Source: a bacterium
GTDB taxonomy: Bacteria; Actinomycetota; Acidimicrobiia; Acidimicrobiales; CATQHL01
DNA length: 64,000 nucleotides
Direction: 5' to 3'
NCBI GenBank assembly: GCA_028824415.1
Contig: JAPPDX010000093.1
Span: forward strand, 1 to 64,000
Positions within the stretch are counted from its first letter, which is position 1, and the number at the start of each line of letters is the position of its first letter. The notes beneath the pieces were generated by a model. The model was not told the origin of the DNA and made no database searches. It saw only the letters and a program-made list of their open reading frames with translations. The position numbers and the translations under genes were made by a program. Positions 43,459 through 53,429 of the stretch are shown piece after piece.

Positions 43459-44744
43459 CAGGCGGAGCTCCGTTCTACCTCGGCTGCCAGGCCCTCGGCC
43501 ACCGCGGTGGCCTCTGCCTCGTCGGTGGCCTCGACCATGACGCGGATCAGCGGTTCGGTGCCCGAGCAACGCACCAGCACGCGGCCCGTCTCGCCCAGCG
43601 CCTCGCGCGCCCGCTCGACCGCTGGCTCGACCGCCGTCAGCACGCCGGCTGCATCACCGCCGACGGACACGTTCCGCAGCACCTGCGGGTGGCGGGTCAT
43701 GGCTTCGGCCGCCAGATCACCGAGGCGCGCGCCCCGGCGAACGGCGACATCGAGCAGCTGCACGGCCGTCAGCAGACCGTCGCCGGTGGTGGCGAGGTCC
43801 CGGAACACCACATGTCCCGACTGCTCCCCGCCCAACTCCCAGCCGCCGGCCTCGAGTGCGCTCAGAACATGGCGATCACCTACGGGCACCGTCACGACCT
43901 CGATTCCGGCCTCCGCCATGGCCCGGTGCAGGCCGAGGTTGCTCATGACGGTCACCACCACCGTCGAACCCGCCAAGCGGGCCCGCTCGTGGCGGTCGGT
44001 CCCGCACAGGGCGATGATGCGGTCACCGTCGATCAGGCCCCGATCGTACGCCACCACCCTGTCCCCGTCGCCGTCGAACGCCAGACCGATCTCGCCTGGG
44101 CCGGTCTCGGCGGAGATGAGGCTCGGGGAGGCGGCTCCGCAGCCGTCGTTGATGTTCCGCCCGTTCGGCTCGCAGGCCACGGTCCTCACCGCGGCCCCGA
44201 GGCGCCCCAGCAGCGCCGGCGCCAACTCCGAAGTAGCGCCGTTGGCGCCGTCCACCACCAGGCGCAGGCCGGTGAAGGCCCCCGGCTCCACAGTGCTGGC
44301 CACCGCATCCAGGTAGGTCTGAAGCCGGCCGCCGGCGTCGGCGGCGGCTGCGGGGGATCCGGGCGTCTCGGCGGCGGACTGCAGGCCGGCGGCCACCGCT
44401 TCCTGCTCGCCGTCGCTGAGCTTGCGGCCACCGGGGCCGAAGATCTTCACACCGTTGTCCCGGTACGGGTTGTGCGACGCCGACACGACGATCCCCGGCA
44501 CGCCGTCGCGGGCGCTGAAGAACGCCACCGCGGGCGTCGGAGCCATGCCCAGCAGGTCCACTCGGGTGCCGGAGAGACCGCGCAGCAACCCCTGCACGAG
44601 GTCGCCGGCGGAGGCTCTCGGGTCGTGGCCCACGACGACCCGCTCGCAGCCGAAGGTCGCGACGACTGCCGCACCGATGCGGGCGGCCATCTCCGGGGTG
44701 ACGTCCCGGTACGCCCGCCCTCGAATCCCGTCGGTGCCGAACAT
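43458..44744 (-). CDS. glmM: Phosphoglucosamine mutase
   Basis: MFGTDGIRGRAYRDVTPEMAARIG; GIVVSASHNPYRDNGVKIFGP; FDGDGDR. Confidence 0.96.
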   Translation of the reverse strand: MFGTDGIRGRAYRDVTPEMAARIGAAVVATFGCERVVVGHDPRASAGDLVQGLLRGLSGTRVDLLGMAPTPAVAFFSARDGVPGIVVSASHNPYRDNGVKIFGPGGRKLSDGEQEAVAAGLQSAAETPGSPAAAADAGGRLQTYLDAVASTVEPGAFTGLRLVVDGANGATSELAPALLGRLGAAVRTVACEPNGRNINDGCGAASPSLISAETGPGEIGLAFDGDGDRVVAYDRGLIDGDRIIALCGTDRHERARLAGSTVVVTVMSNLGLHRAMAEAGIEVVTVPVGDRHVLSALEAGGWELGGEQSGHVVFRDLATTGDGLLTAVQLLDVAVRRGARLGDLAAEAMTRHPQVLRNVSVGGDAAGVLTAVEPAVERAREALGETGRVLVRCSGTEPLIRVMVEATDEAEATAVAEGLAAEVERSSA

Positions 44745-44789
44745 GGCCGAACCGTTGCGACAGCCCGCGCGCTCCGGCTGCCGGCTCTG

Positions 44790-45182
44790 CTACCTCTTGG
44801 AGTACTGCGGAGCCTTCCGGGCCTTCTTGAGCCCGTACTTCTTGGACTCCTTCTTGCGCGGATCCCGGGTCAGCAGGCCGGCCCGCTTGAGCTTCTCGCG
44901 GGAGTCGCCGTCGAGGCTCTCCAGGGAGCGGGCGATGCCGAGGCGCAGGGCTCCCGCCTGACCGGTCAGCCCGCCGCCGGTGATTGTGGCATCCACGTCG
45001 TACACCGAGGAGGTGTCAGTCACGCTGAGCGCCTCGGTGGCGTGCGAGCGATGCGAGGGCGACGGGAAGTAGTCCTCGATCTCTCGCCCGTTGATCACGA
45101 TGTGCCCCTGACCCGGCCGGATGCGGACACGGGCGACGGCGCGCTTGCGGCGACCGGTGGCCTGCACGAGCGGCGGTGTCAT
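44790..45182 (-). CDS. rpsI: 30S ribosomal protein S9
   Basis: ATGRRKRAVARVRI, C-terminal KKYGLKKARKAPQYSKR; ATG 45182. Confidence 0.97.
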   Translation of the reverse strand: MTPPLVQATGRRKRAVARVRIRPGQGHIVINGREIEDYFPSPSHRSHATEALSVTDTSSVYDVDATITGGGLTGQAGALRLGIARSLESLDGDSREKLKRAGLLTRDPRKKESKKYGLKKARKAPQYSKR

Positions 45183-45622
45183 GGTGTTCTCCTGCCCAGA
45201 GCCAGCGGCTGTGGACTCTGGGCCTCGTGGGGATGGGCGGGTCCGGCGTAGACCTTCAGCTTCCGCAGCATCTGCCGTCCCAGGCGGGTGTGCGGCAGCA
45301 TCCCGCGTACGCTGCGGCGCACCACCTCCGCGGGACTTCGCCGCATCGCCTCGGCGAGGGTCTCCGAACGCAGTCCGCCGGGGTAGCCGGAGTGCCGGTA
45401 CAGGATCTTCCGATCCGCCTTGCCGGCGGTCGCCACGACCTTGTCGGCGTTCACGATGATGACGTGATCGCCGCAGTCGAGGTGCGGCGTGTACATCGGC
45501 TTGTGCTTGCCGCGGAGGACACGGGCCACCTCGGTGGCCAAGCGGCCGAGCACCTGTCCCTCGGCGTCGATGATCCACCAGGCGCGATCCAACTCTGATG
45601 CCTTGGGGCTGTACGTACGCAC
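45179..45622 (-). CDS. rplM: 50S ribosomal protein L13
   Basis: RTYSPKASELDRAWWIIDAEGQVLGRLATEVARVLRGKHKPMYTPHLDCGD; GTG 45622. Confidence 0.97.
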   Translation of the reverse strand: MRTYSPKASELDRAWWIIDAEGQVLGRLATEVARVLRGKHKPMYTPHLDCGDHVIIVNADKVVATAGKADRKILYRHSGYPGGLRSETLAEAMRRSPAEVVRRSVRGMLPHTRLGRQMLRKLKVYAGPAHPHEAQSPQPLALGRRTP

Positions 45623-45684
45623 ACCGAAAGGATACGGGCTCACCGCCGGAAACGGCCCCCTGCGCAGGTCTGGGCGGACTTCGA

Positions 45685-46458
45685 TCAGAGGTACGCGACC
45701 GACTCCAGGCATAGGCCGTGCGGCGGTGCCACACTCCCGGCGACGGCCCTGTCCCGGCTCAGCAGGATGCGTTCGATGTCGCCGGCAGCGCGGCGACCCC
45801 GTCCCACCTCCACGAGCGTTCCGACGATCGAACGCACCATCTGCCGGCAGAACGAGTTCGCCTCGATGTCGAACAGCACCAGTGCCGGCTCGAGCCGACT
45901 CCAACCGGCGCGCAGCACCCTCCTCACCGTCGGCGCCACCCGCACCTCGCCGTCGATGACCTGCGCAGCCCTGGAGCAGAAGGAGGCGAAGTCGTGCTCG
46001 CCGATGAGCAGCTCCGCGGCATCGCTCATGGCCGCCACGTCGAGTGGATCGGGGACGTGCCAGGCGTACCCGCGCCGGAACACGTCGGGCTCCGGCGCGT
46101 TCCAGATCGTGTAGCGGTACGCCCGGGCAAGCGCGGAGAAGCGAGCGTCGAAGTCGGCCGGCGCCGGCTCGGCACCCAGCACCACCACGTCGGGGCCGCA
46201 CATGCGGTTGAGGCCGCTACGAAGGGACTCCAACCGCTCGGGGGCCGTGTCAGCCTCGGCCACCTCCAGGCTCACCACCTGGCCGCGGGCGTGCACTCCG
46301 GCGTCGGTGCGACCGGCGCAGGTCAACTGCACGGAATAGCCGAGCCGCCGTTCGAGGGCGCCGGCCAGAGCCCCCGCCACGGTGCGTACGCCGGGGTTCG
46401 GTGCGAAGCCGCGAAACTCCCCGCCGTCGTAGGAGACCAGGAGGCGCAGGCGGGCCAC
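45685..46458 (-). CDS. truA: tRNA pseudouridine(38-40) synthase
   Basis: LLVSYDGGEFRGFAPNPGVRTV, CAGRTDAGVHARGQV; GTG 46458. Confidence 0.95.
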   Translation of the reverse strand: MARLRLLVSYDGGEFRGFAPNPGVRTVAGALAGALERRLGYSVQLTCAGRTDAGVHARGQVVSLEVAEADTAPERLESLRSGLNRMCGPDVVVLGAEPAPADFDARFSALARAYRYTIWNAPEPDVFRRGYAWHVPDPLDVAAMSDAAELLIGEHDFASFCSRAAQVIDGEVRVAPTVRRVLRAGWSRLEPALVLFDIEANSFCRQMVRSIVGTLVEVGRGRRAAGDIERILLSRDRAVAGSVAPPHGLCLESVAYL

Positions 46459-46471
46459 GCCGCGGGGGTCG

Positions 46472-46825
46472 CTAGACCAGTTCGATGCGGGCCATGGGGG
46501 CGTTGTCGCCGTAGCGGGGCCCGACCCGCAGGATCCGGGTGCAGCCGCCGGCACGGTTGGCGTAGCGCGGACCGATGTCCGAGATCAGCTTGTCGGCGAT
46601 CTCCCGGTCGTTCAGGAACGCCACGATCTGCCGATGGTTGTGCAGGCCGCCCTTGCGCGCCTTTGTGATCAGCTTCTCGGCCACCGGCTGCATCGCCTTG
46701 GCCTTGGCCTCGGTCGTCACGATCGCCTCGGCCGCTACCAGGGACGCCACGAGATTCGCCAGCATCGACTTCTGGTGTGAGGCGCTGCCGCCGAGGCGAC
46801 GGCCCTTGCGGGGTCGGCCGGGCAT
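46472..46825 (-). CDS. rplQ: 50S ribosomal protein L17
   Basis: KGRRLGGSASHQKSMLANLVASLV. Confidence 0.96.
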   Translation of the reverse strand: MPGRPRKGRRLGGSASHQKSMLANLVASLVAAEAIVTTEAKAKAMQPVAEKLITKARKGGLHNHRQIVAFLNDREIADKLISDIGPRYANRAGGCTRILRVGPRYGDNAPMARIELV

Positions 46826-46835
46826 GACTGGCTCC

Positions 46836-47768
46836 TCAGTCTCCCGAAGCCAGGGCGAGACCCAACTCGTCGAGGCGGGCCGTCACCTCGTCCAGGGACT
46901 TCTCACCGAAGTTCGGGATCGCCAGCAGTTCCAGCGGCGTCCGCTCCAAGAGGGCGCCGACCGTCGTGACCTGCGCCCGCTTCAGGCAGTTCCGGGGCCG
47001 CTCGGAGAGTCCCAGGTCCTCGATGGGGCGCACCAGATCCGACGGCATCTCCGAGGTGGTCGTGGGATCCAGACCGTCCGGCAACGACACCTCGGCGAGG
47101 TTCTCCACGAGCTGCATCAGCCGCCGCAGGATGCCGCCCGCAGTTGCCATCGCCTCCGACGGCGTCACCGTTCCGTCGGTCTGCACGTCCACGACCAGTT
47201 CGTCCGCCGCCACATCCCCCTCCGCGTGGCTCGCTTCCACTTCGTAGAAGACGCGCCGCACCGGCGAGAAGAGGGCGTCCACGGGGATGTCGCCGATGGT
47301 GCCGCTCGTCGGCCGGCTCTCCGCGCCGCTGTAGCCGATCCCCTGCTCGACGGTGACGTCGGCGGCGAATCGCGCCCGGCTGTTGAGCGTTGCGACGTGC
47401 AGGTCGGGATTCAGCACCTCGACATCGGGGTTGACTCTGAAGTTCGCGCCCGTCACCTCCGCGGGACCCAGGACGTCGATGCGCAACTGCACCGGCTCGG
47501 GGCTGTGGCTGCGCAGCACCAGGTCCTTGAGGTTCAACACGATGTCGGAGATGTCCTCGACGACCCCCTGCAGGGTGTCGAACTCGTGCAGGGCCTCGTC
47601 GAAGCGGACGTGCGTCACCGCCGCGCCCGGAATCGACGAGAGCAGCGTGCGCCGCAGGGCGTTGCCGATCGTGTGGCCGAACCCGGGATCGAGCGGCCCG
47701 ACGACAAACTTCTGGCGGCTGCCCTCGGCGGTGGCCGGAGAGACCGTGGGATGTTTGATCTCAAGCAT
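46836..47768 (-). CDS. rpoA: DNA-directed RNA polymerase subunit alpha
   Basis: FVVGPLDPGFGHTIGNALRRTLLSSIPGAAVT; C-terminal LGLSERPRNCLKRAQVTTVGALLE; ATG 47768 (or 47774). Confidence 0.97.
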   Translation of the reverse strand: MLEIKHPTVSPATAEGSRQKFVVGPLDPGFGHTIGNALRRTLLSSIPGAAVTHVRFDEALHEFDTLQGVVEDISDIVLNLKDLVLRSHSPEPVQLRIDVLGPAEVTGANFRVNPDVEVLNPDLHVATLNSRARFAADVTVEQGIGYSGAESRPTSGTIGDIPVDALFSPVRRVFYEVEASHAEGDVAADELVVDVQTDGTVTPSEAMATAGGILRRLMQLVENLAEVSLPDGLDPTTTSEMPSDLVRPIEDLGLSERPRNCLKRAQVTTVGALLERTPLELLAIPNFGEKSLDEVTARLDELGLALASGD

Positions 47769-47785
47769 GTGCATCCTCGCTCGAG

Positions 47786-48403
47786 CTACTTGCTGTAGAG
47801 CTCGACAATCAACTGCTCGCGAATCGGTACGTCGATCTGGTCGCGGCTGGGAACCGACACCACGTTGGCCGCCCAACCGTCTTCGACGACCTCCAGCCAG
47901 ATCGGCGGTACCCGGTCCAGCACATCGACGTTCCATTGCAGGGTGGTGATTCCCCGCGACTTCTCCTTCACGGCGATCGCATCGCTCGCGGAGACTCGAT
48001 AGCTGGGGATGCTGACCCGCCGTCCGTTCACCGACACGTGGCCGTGCAGCACGAACTGCCGGGCCTGGGGCCGCGTCGCCGCCCAGCCGGCCCGGTACAC
48101 CACGTTGTCGAGTCGCAACTCGAGGTAGGTCAGCATGTTCTCGCCGGTCACGCCCGTGCGGCGGCTGGCCTCGGCGTAAAGGTTGCGGAACTGGCGCTCC
48201 GTGAGCCCGTAGGTGAAGCGGGCCTTCTGCTTCTCCTGGAGTTGGAGGAGGTACTCCGACGTGGTGGTGCGTCGCCGCGAGCGACCGTGCTCGCCGGGTG
48301 GGTACGGGCGCTTGTCAAGCGCCACCGTCTCGCCCTTGGTACCGAAGATGTTCGTCCCCAGCCGGCGTGACACGCGGGCCTTCGGTCCGGTGTAGCGGGA
48401 CAT
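47786..48403 (-). CDS. rpsD: 30S ribosomal protein S4 (zinc-free form)
   Basis: [24 protein letters not shown]4 domain LELRLDNVVYRAGWA. Confidence 0.97.
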   Translation of the reverse strand: MSRYTGPKARVSRRLGTNIFGTKGETVALDKRPYPPGEHGRSRRRTTTSEYLLQLQEKQKARFTYGLTERQFRNLYAEASRRTGVTGENMLTYLELRLDNVVYRAGWAATRPQARQFVLHGHVSVNGRRVSIPSYRVSASDAIAVKEKSRGITTLQWNVDVLDRVPPIWLEVVEDGWAANVVSVPSRDQIDVPIREQLIVELYSK

Positions 48404-48795
48404 CAGACGCGCCGCCTCTTCGGCGGCCGGCAGCCGTTGTGCGGCACCGGGGTGACGTCCTTGATCCCGGTGACCTCCAACCCCAGGTTCTGCAGCGAGC
48501 GGATCGCCGTCTCGCGGCCCGAGCCCGGACCGCGCACCTGCACGTCGACCTTGCGAACACCGAACTCCATGGCCCGGCGCGCCACCTCCTCTGCCGCCAT
48601 CTGCGCGGCGTACGGGGTCGACTTGCGCGAACCCTTGAATCCCACGTTGCCCGCCGAGGCCCAGGCGACCACATTGCCGCGCAGGTCCGTGACCGTGATG
48701 ATCGTGTTGTTGAAGGAACTCTTGATGTGCACGACGCCGTGCGCGATGTTCCTGCGCTCGCGCCGGCGTGGCCGTCGTGCCTGTCTCTCTGCCAT
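48403..48795 (-). CDS. rpsK: 30S ribosomal protein S11
   Basis: [27 protein letters not shown]. Confidence 0.97.
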   Translation of the reverse strand: MAERQARRPRRRERRNIAHGVVHIKSSFNNTIITVTDLRGNVVAWASAGNVGFKGSRKSTPYAAQMAAEEVARRAMEFGVRKVDVQVRGPGSGRETAIRSLQNLGLEVTGIKDVTPVPHNGCRPPKRRRV

Positions 48796-48897
48796 AACCC
48801 CTCGGTGCGTCTCGTGAGCGGTGCGATGCCGCGCCCCTGGCGCGCCCGCCGGTCGTTGTGGTTGGGCGCCCCGATCGGCGCCCGAGCCACCTCTGCC

Positions 48898-49281
48898 TTA
48901 CTTCCTCTTCATGACGGTCTTCTTACCCGCCACGGTCTTGCGCGGACCCTTGCGCGTCCGTGCGTTCGTGTGGGTGCGCTGGCCCCGGACCGGCAGGCCT
49001 CTGCGATGCCGGATCCCCTGGTAGCACCCGATCTCCAGCTTGCGGCTGATGTTCTGGCTGACCTGGCGGCGCAGATCACCCTCAACCTTGAGGTTGCGTT
49101 CGATATGGGCCCGGAGCCGGGCCACCTCCTGCTCGGTGAGGTCCTTGATCCGCACGTCGGGGCTGATGCCGACCGCCTCGCAGGTCTGCGCCGCGACCGT
49201 GGAGCCGATGCCGAAGATGTAGGTGAGCGACACCACGGCGCGCTTGTTGCGCGGGATGTCCACACCGGCGATCCGTGCCAT
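48898..49281 (-). CDS. rpsM: 30S ribosomal protein S13
   Basis: [51 protein letters not shown]. Confidence 0.97.
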   Translation of the reverse strand: MARIAGVDIPRNKRAVVSLTYIFGIGSTVAAQTCEAVGISPDVRIKDLTEQEVARLRAHIERNLKVEGDLRRQVSQNISRKLEIGCYQGIRHRRGLPVRGQRTHTNARTRKGPRKTVAGKKTVMKRK

Positions 49282-49282
49282 G

Positions 49283-49396
49283 TCAGCCCTGCCTCTGGCG
49301 ATGACGCGGGTTGCCGCAGATCACCCGCACGCGACCATGGCGGCGAATGACCCGGCACTTGTCGCACATGGCCTTCACGCTGGGGCGCACTTTCAT
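49283..49396 (-). CDS. rpmJ: 50S ribosomal protein L36
   Basis: Read manually (below the ORF-track cutoff): [37 protein letters not shown], 37 aa, zinc-binding Cys present. Confidence 0.95.
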   Translation of the reverse strand: MKVRPSVKAMCDKCRVIRRHGRVRVICGNPRHRQRQG

Positions 49397-49468
49397 CTCC
49401 GCATCCGTCTCGTCTCGTCGTCTGCCGGCCGCCGAGCGGGGCAAGCCTCCCGCCCGCTGCCGGCGTTG

Positions 49469-49693
49469 CTACTTGTACCGGTAAGTGATCCGCCCGCGCT
49501 GCAGGTCGTAGGGCGTGAACTCCACCTGCACACGGTCTCCCGGGAGGATACGGATGTAATGCATCCTCATCTTCCCGGAGATGTGCGCCAGCACTTGGTG
49601 GCCATTGTCGAACTCAACCCTGAACATGGCATTGGGGAGAGACTCGAGGACCTTCCCCTCCATGAGGATCGCGTCTTGCTTGGATTTCGCCAG
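49469..49693 (-). CDS. infA: Translation initiation factor IF-1, probable CTG start
   Basis: (L/M)[73 protein letters not shown]; the usual MAK start aligns with CTG at 49693, preceded by GGGAG; track ORF starts at internal ATG 49663. Confidence 0.9.
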   Translation of the reverse strand: MAKSKQDAILMEGKVLESLPNAMFRVEFDNGHQVLAHISGKMRMHYIRILPGDRVQVEFTPYDLQRGRITYRYK

Positions 49694-49727
49694 AGCCCTA
49701 CTCCCGCCTCGAACGCGACCGACTAGG

Positions 49728-50309
49728 TTACCGAGACAACCTCAGTGGCACCAACCCGCCGATCGCGGCGGCGAGCCGGTCGAACACCTCTTCCGGAGCC
49801 CCGGTTCCCTCGATTCTTTGCAACAGGCCCCGCCCGGCGAACCACTCCACCAGCGGCGCCGTCTGCGCCTCGTAGAGCTCCAGGCGGCGGGCGATGCCCG
49901 CGACGGTGTCGTCGTCGCGGCCGCGGGCCAGCATCCGCTCGGACACCTCGGCCACATCGACCTCCAGAAGCACCGCACCGGCGATCCCGTCGGGCACGGT
50001 CATCCCTGCGAGGGCCTCGGCCTGTGCCGGCGTCCGGGGAAAGCCGTCGAGCAGCACCGTGGCCCCGGATTCCAACAGCGGCACCAAGCGCTCCGCCACG
50101 ACGTCGCACATCACGTCGTCAGGGACCAATTCGCCGGCGGTCATGATGGCCTCGGCCCGGCGACCCAGCGGGGTTCCCGATGTCGCCGCGTCGCGCAGCA
50201 TGTCACCGGTGGAGACGTGTACGACCCCGTCGAAGTGCTGCTCCAGCAGGCCGCACTGCGTTCCCTTTCCCGAACCCTGGCGCCCGAGAACGACGATCAC
50301 GCCGCTCAT
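49728..50309 (-). CDS. adk: Adenylate kinase
   Basis: [52 protein letters not shown]. Confidence 0.95.
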   Translation of the reverse strand: MSGVIVVLGRQGSGKGTQCGLLEQHFDGVVHVSTGDMLRDAATSGTPLGRRAEAIMTAGELVPDDVMCDVVAERLVPLLESGATVLLDGFPRTPAQAEALAGMTVPDGIAGAVLLEVDVAEVSERMLARGRDDDTVAGIARRLELYEAQTAPLVEWFAGRGLLQRIEGTGAPEEVFDRLAAAIGGLVPLRLSR

Positions 50310-50380
50310 GTCAAGGAAGCCTCAGCGCCGCGGCGCCACACCAACCGGTCCGCGCCCGGGGCGGCCGCGCGGGTCTGGGT

Positions 50381-50428
50381 TCACTTGAGGAAACCTTGGT
50401 GGTTCAGGCGCAGCATCAACTGGCTCTC
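50381..50428 (-). repeat. Degenerate duplicate of the secY 3' end
   Basis: 48 nt nearly identical to 50427-50471; encodes ESQLMLRLNHQGFLK* versus secY DSQLMLRNYEGFLK*. Confidence 0.85.
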
Positions 50429-51755
50429 ACTTAAGGAATCCTTCGTAGTTGCGCAGCATCAACTGGCTGTCGATCTGCTTCATGGTCTCGAGCGCCACGC
50501 CCACCGCGATCAGGATCGAGATTCCGGTGAAGCTGAAGATCCCTTGGGTGCTGGTGGGCACGATGTTTCCGATCACCACGGCCGGTGTCAGCGCGATGAG
50601 CGCCAGGAACAACGAGCCCGGCAGTGTGATGCGCGACAGGATGTGCGCCAGGTAGCGCTCGGTGGGCCGTCCCGGCCGGATGCCGGGCACGAAGCCGCCC
50701 TGCTTGCGGATGTTGTCGGCCTGCTTGACCGGGTCGAAGCTGATGGCCGTGTAGAAGTAGGCGAAGCCGATGATCAGCAGACCGAAGAAGACCAGGTAGA
50801 ACGGGTCGTCGTAGCGCAGCAGGTGATCGTTCGTCCAGGTGCGGATCGCCTCGCCCCAGCCGCCCGAGGGCAGCACCACCACGATCAGCTGCGGCAGGTA
50901 AAGCACCGAGCTGGCGAAGATGATGGGGATCACGCCCGACTGGTTCACCTTCAGCGGGATGTAGGTGCTTCCCCCCGTGGTCATCCGGCGGCCGACGACG
51001 CGCTTGGCGAACTGCACCGGGATGCGGCGCTGGCCCTGCTCCACGAACACGATGAGCACGAGCAGCACGAGGTACATCGCCAGAACCTCGAAGACGCCCG
51101 GCCAGCCCGAGTTGCCCTTCACCAGCGAGAACTGGTTGGGCAACGAGCTGACCACCGCGGCGAAGATGATGATCGACATGCCGTTGCCGATGCCCTTCTG
51201 GGTGATCAACTCGCCCATCCACATCAGCAGGGCCGTCCCGGCGGTGAGCGTCAGCACGACCAGGCCAACCCGCGGGGCGGTGAAGTCCGGCAGGAGGTCG
51301 GGGATGCCGGTGCTGCCGGCCAGGCCGCCGCCCTGGTTGTGGAACAGGAAGGCGAACCCCGTGGACTGGATCAGGGCGATGCCGATCGTCAGGTACCGCG
51401 TCCACTGGTTGATCTTGCGTTGACCGACGGCCCCCTGCTGCTGCCACTGCTCGATACGCGGCACCACCACACCCATCACCTGCATGATGATCGACGCCGT
51501 GATGTAGGGGAATATCCCCAAGGAGAAGATGGCGAACTGCGTGAGCGCGCCGCCCGAGAAGAGCTGCAGGAAGTTCAGGATCCCGCCGTCCTCAGCCGCC
51601 TCCTGGAGAGGGCGGATGGCCTCCAGGTTGATGCCGGGTGCGGGGATGAACGCCCCCAGCCGGTACACCACGAGCATGCCGAGGGTGAAGAGGATCTTGC
51701 TGCGGAGATCCTCGATGCGGAAGATGTTGGCGATGTTCTGCAGGATCCGGCCCAC
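50427..51755 (-). CDS. secY: Preprotein translocase subunit SecY
   Basis: 442-aa polytopic protein; RLGAFIPAPGINLEAI, RPGRPTERYLAHILSRITLPGS, C-terminal SQLMLRNYEGFLK. Confidence 0.97.
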   Translation of the reverse strand: MGRILQNIANIFRIEDLRSKILFTLGMLVVYRLGAFIPAPGINLEAIRPLQEAAEDGGILNFLQLFSGGALTQFAIFSLGIFPYITASIIMQVMGVVVPRIEQWQQQGAVGQRKINQWTRYLTIGIALIQSTGFAFLFHNQGGGLAGSTGIPDLLPDFTAPRVGLVVLTLTAGTALLMWMGELITQKGIGNGMSIIIFAAVVSSLPNQFSLVKGNSGWPGVFEVLAMYLVLLVLIVFVEQGQRRIPVQFAKRVVGRRMTTGGSTYIPLKVNQSGVIPIIFASSVLYLPQLIVVVLPSGGWGEAIRTWTNDHLLRYDDPFYLVFFGLLIIGFAYFYTAISFDPVKQADNIRKQGGFVPGIRPGRPTERYLAHILSRITLPGSLFLALIALTPAVVIGNIVPTSTQGIFSFTGISILIAVGVALETMKQIDSQLMLRNYEGFLK

Positions 51756-51785
51756 GGAACTCTCCCTCCGGCGATCAGCGCCCGT

Positions 51786-52274
51786 CTAGCGGTTCGTCAG
51801 GGCGTTGCCCCGCGCCGGCGGCCGGCGGTCGCCCCATGGCTTGGGCAGGACTTCGATCGTCGCACCGGCGGCCTCCAGAGCGGCGCGGGCCGCCTCGGAG
51901 TAGGCGTGCGCCCGCACGGTGACGGGGCGGGTCAGCTCGCCGCGGGCGAGGACCTTGACGAGAGCCCCCTTGCTCACGAGCCCGCTGGCGTAGAGCGTCT
52001 CAGGGGTGACCTCGTCGAGTCCCGAGGCTTCGATCACGTCGAGGTTGACGGGCTGGTAGCTCACCCGGAACGGGTTGTTGAACCCGCGCAGCTTCGGAAT
52101 CCGGCGCTGCAGTGGCATCTGACCGCCCTCGAAGCCGACCGGCACCTTGCCGCGCGCCCGCTGGCCCTTCGTCCCGCGTCCCGCGGTCTTGCCTCCCTTG
52201 CCCGCGATCCCCCGGCCCACCCGCCGGGGTTGCGTGCGGCTCCCAGGAGCACCCTTGAGGTCGTGGACCTTCAC
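51786..52274 (-). CDS. rplO: 50S ribosomal protein L15
   Basis: [41 protein letters not shown]. Confidence 0.96.
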   Translation of the reverse strand: MKVHDLKGAPGSRTQPRRVGRGIAGKGGKTAGRGTKGQRARGKVPVGFEGGQMPLQRRIPKLRGFNNPFRVSYQPVNLDVIEASGLDEVTPETLYASGLVSKGALVKVLARGELTRPVTVRAHAYSEAARAALEAAGATIEVLPKPWGDRRPPARGNALTNR

Positions 52275-52456
52275 GATTCGGGCACCTCCTCCACTTCCAC
52301 CAGATGGGACACCTTGGCCAGCATGCCGCGCACGTCGGGGCGATCGCTCAGGACCCGGGACTTGCCGATGCGCCCCAGGCCGAGAGCGCGCAGGGTGCCC
52401 CGCTGGGGGGGCTTGCGCCCGATGCCGGACCGGACCTGCGTCACACGCAACGCCAC
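52271..52456 (-). CDS. rpmD: 50S ribosomal protein L30
   Basis: 61 aa [64 protein letters not shown] 52456. Confidence 0.94.
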   Translation of the reverse strand: MALRVTQVRSGIGRKPPQRGTLRALGLGRIGKSRVLSDRPDVRGMLAKVSHLVEVEEVPES

Positions 52457-52457
52457 G

Positions 52458-53036
52458 TCATTCCTCCTCGGCACGCAGCGCCAGGCGCCGGTTCCGTTCG
52501 GTCTCGTTGTAGGCCGCCAGCAGGCCCGGGGGAACGAACTCGCTGGGGTCGAGGCCGCGCAGGCGCGCCACGTGGTCGGGGCGCATAAGCGACCGGAGGC
52601 CGGCGATCGTGGCCCGGGCGACGTTGATGTGGTTGGCGGATCCCAGTGACTTGCAGAGCACGTCCGCGATGCCAGCCTCCTCAAGAATGGCACGGGCCGC
52701 GCCGCCGGCGATGACCCCGGTCCCGGGCGCCGCCGGCTTGAGGAGAACCCTGCCTGCGCCCCATTCCCCGAGCACGGGGTGCACGATGGTCGTGCCGGCC
52801 AGAGGGACGGCGAACAACGAGTTGCGCGCCTCCTCGGTGCCCTTCTGGATGGCCAGCGGCACCTCCTTGGCCTTGCCGTACCCGAGCCCGACGTGTCCGG
52901 CGCCGTCACCGACGACCACGAGCGCCGAGAACGAGAACCGCCGGCCGCCCTTGACCACCTTGGCGACACGGTTGATGTGGATGACGCGGGAGTCCCGTAG
53001 CTGTACGCGCGAGGCCAGCGCGCCGGCGGCCGCCAT
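52458..53036 (-). CDS. rpsE: 30S ribosomal protein S5
   Basis: [48 protein letters not shown]. Confidence 0.97.
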   Translation of the reverse strand: MAAAGALASRVQLRDSRVIHINRVAKVVKGGRRFSFSALVVVGDGAGHVGLGYGKAKEVPLAIQKGTEEARNSLFAVPLAGTTIVHPVLGEWGAGRVLLKPAAPGTGVIAGGAARAILEEAGIADVLCKSLGSANHINVARATIAGLRSLMRPDHVARLRGLDPSEFVPPGLLAAYNETERNRRLALRAEEE

Positions 53037-53401
53037 CAGAGCCTCATCCCTGCTTCGCGGGCGGCGTCGGCGACAGCCGCCACGCGCCCGTGGTAGCGGT
53101 AGCCGCCACGATCGAACACCACCGTCGTGATGCCGGCGCCGGCAGCGCGCTCGGCGACGAGGCGCCCCACGGCCGCGGCGGCGCTCACGCCGGCGGCCTC
53201 GCTGCTGCGCAGATCGGGTTCCAGAGTGGAGGCGGCGACAAGGGTGCGCCCGCTGGCGTCGTCGATGATCTGCGCCGCCGTGTGGCGGTTGGAGCGGTAG
53301 ACGGCCAGGCGCGGACGCTCGGCGGTGCCCACGATCTTCTTGCGCACCCTGCGATGGCGCCGGAGCCGGCCCCGCCGCCGTTCTGCGGACACGTTCGTCA
53401 T
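53036..53401 (-). CDS. rplR: 50S ribosomal protein L18
   Basis: [38 protein letters not shown] 53401. Confidence 0.96.
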   Translation of the reverse strand: MTNVSAERRRGRLRRHRRVRKKIVGTAERPRLAVYRSNRHTAAQIIDDASGRTLVAASTLEPDLRSSEAAGVSAAAAVGRLVAERAAGAGITTVVFDRGGYRYHGRVAAVADAAREAGMRL

Positions 53402-53429
53402 TGGTCTGCTCCCTGGTGCGGTGCCGGGT

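Noticed and set aside
50427-50432. Programmed +1 frameshift at CTT AAG TGA producing the duplicated SecY tail
   Set aside because: Frame relation fits (+1) but the site is not a known slippery/SD-assisted prfB-like signal; kept only as a test within the duplication finding.
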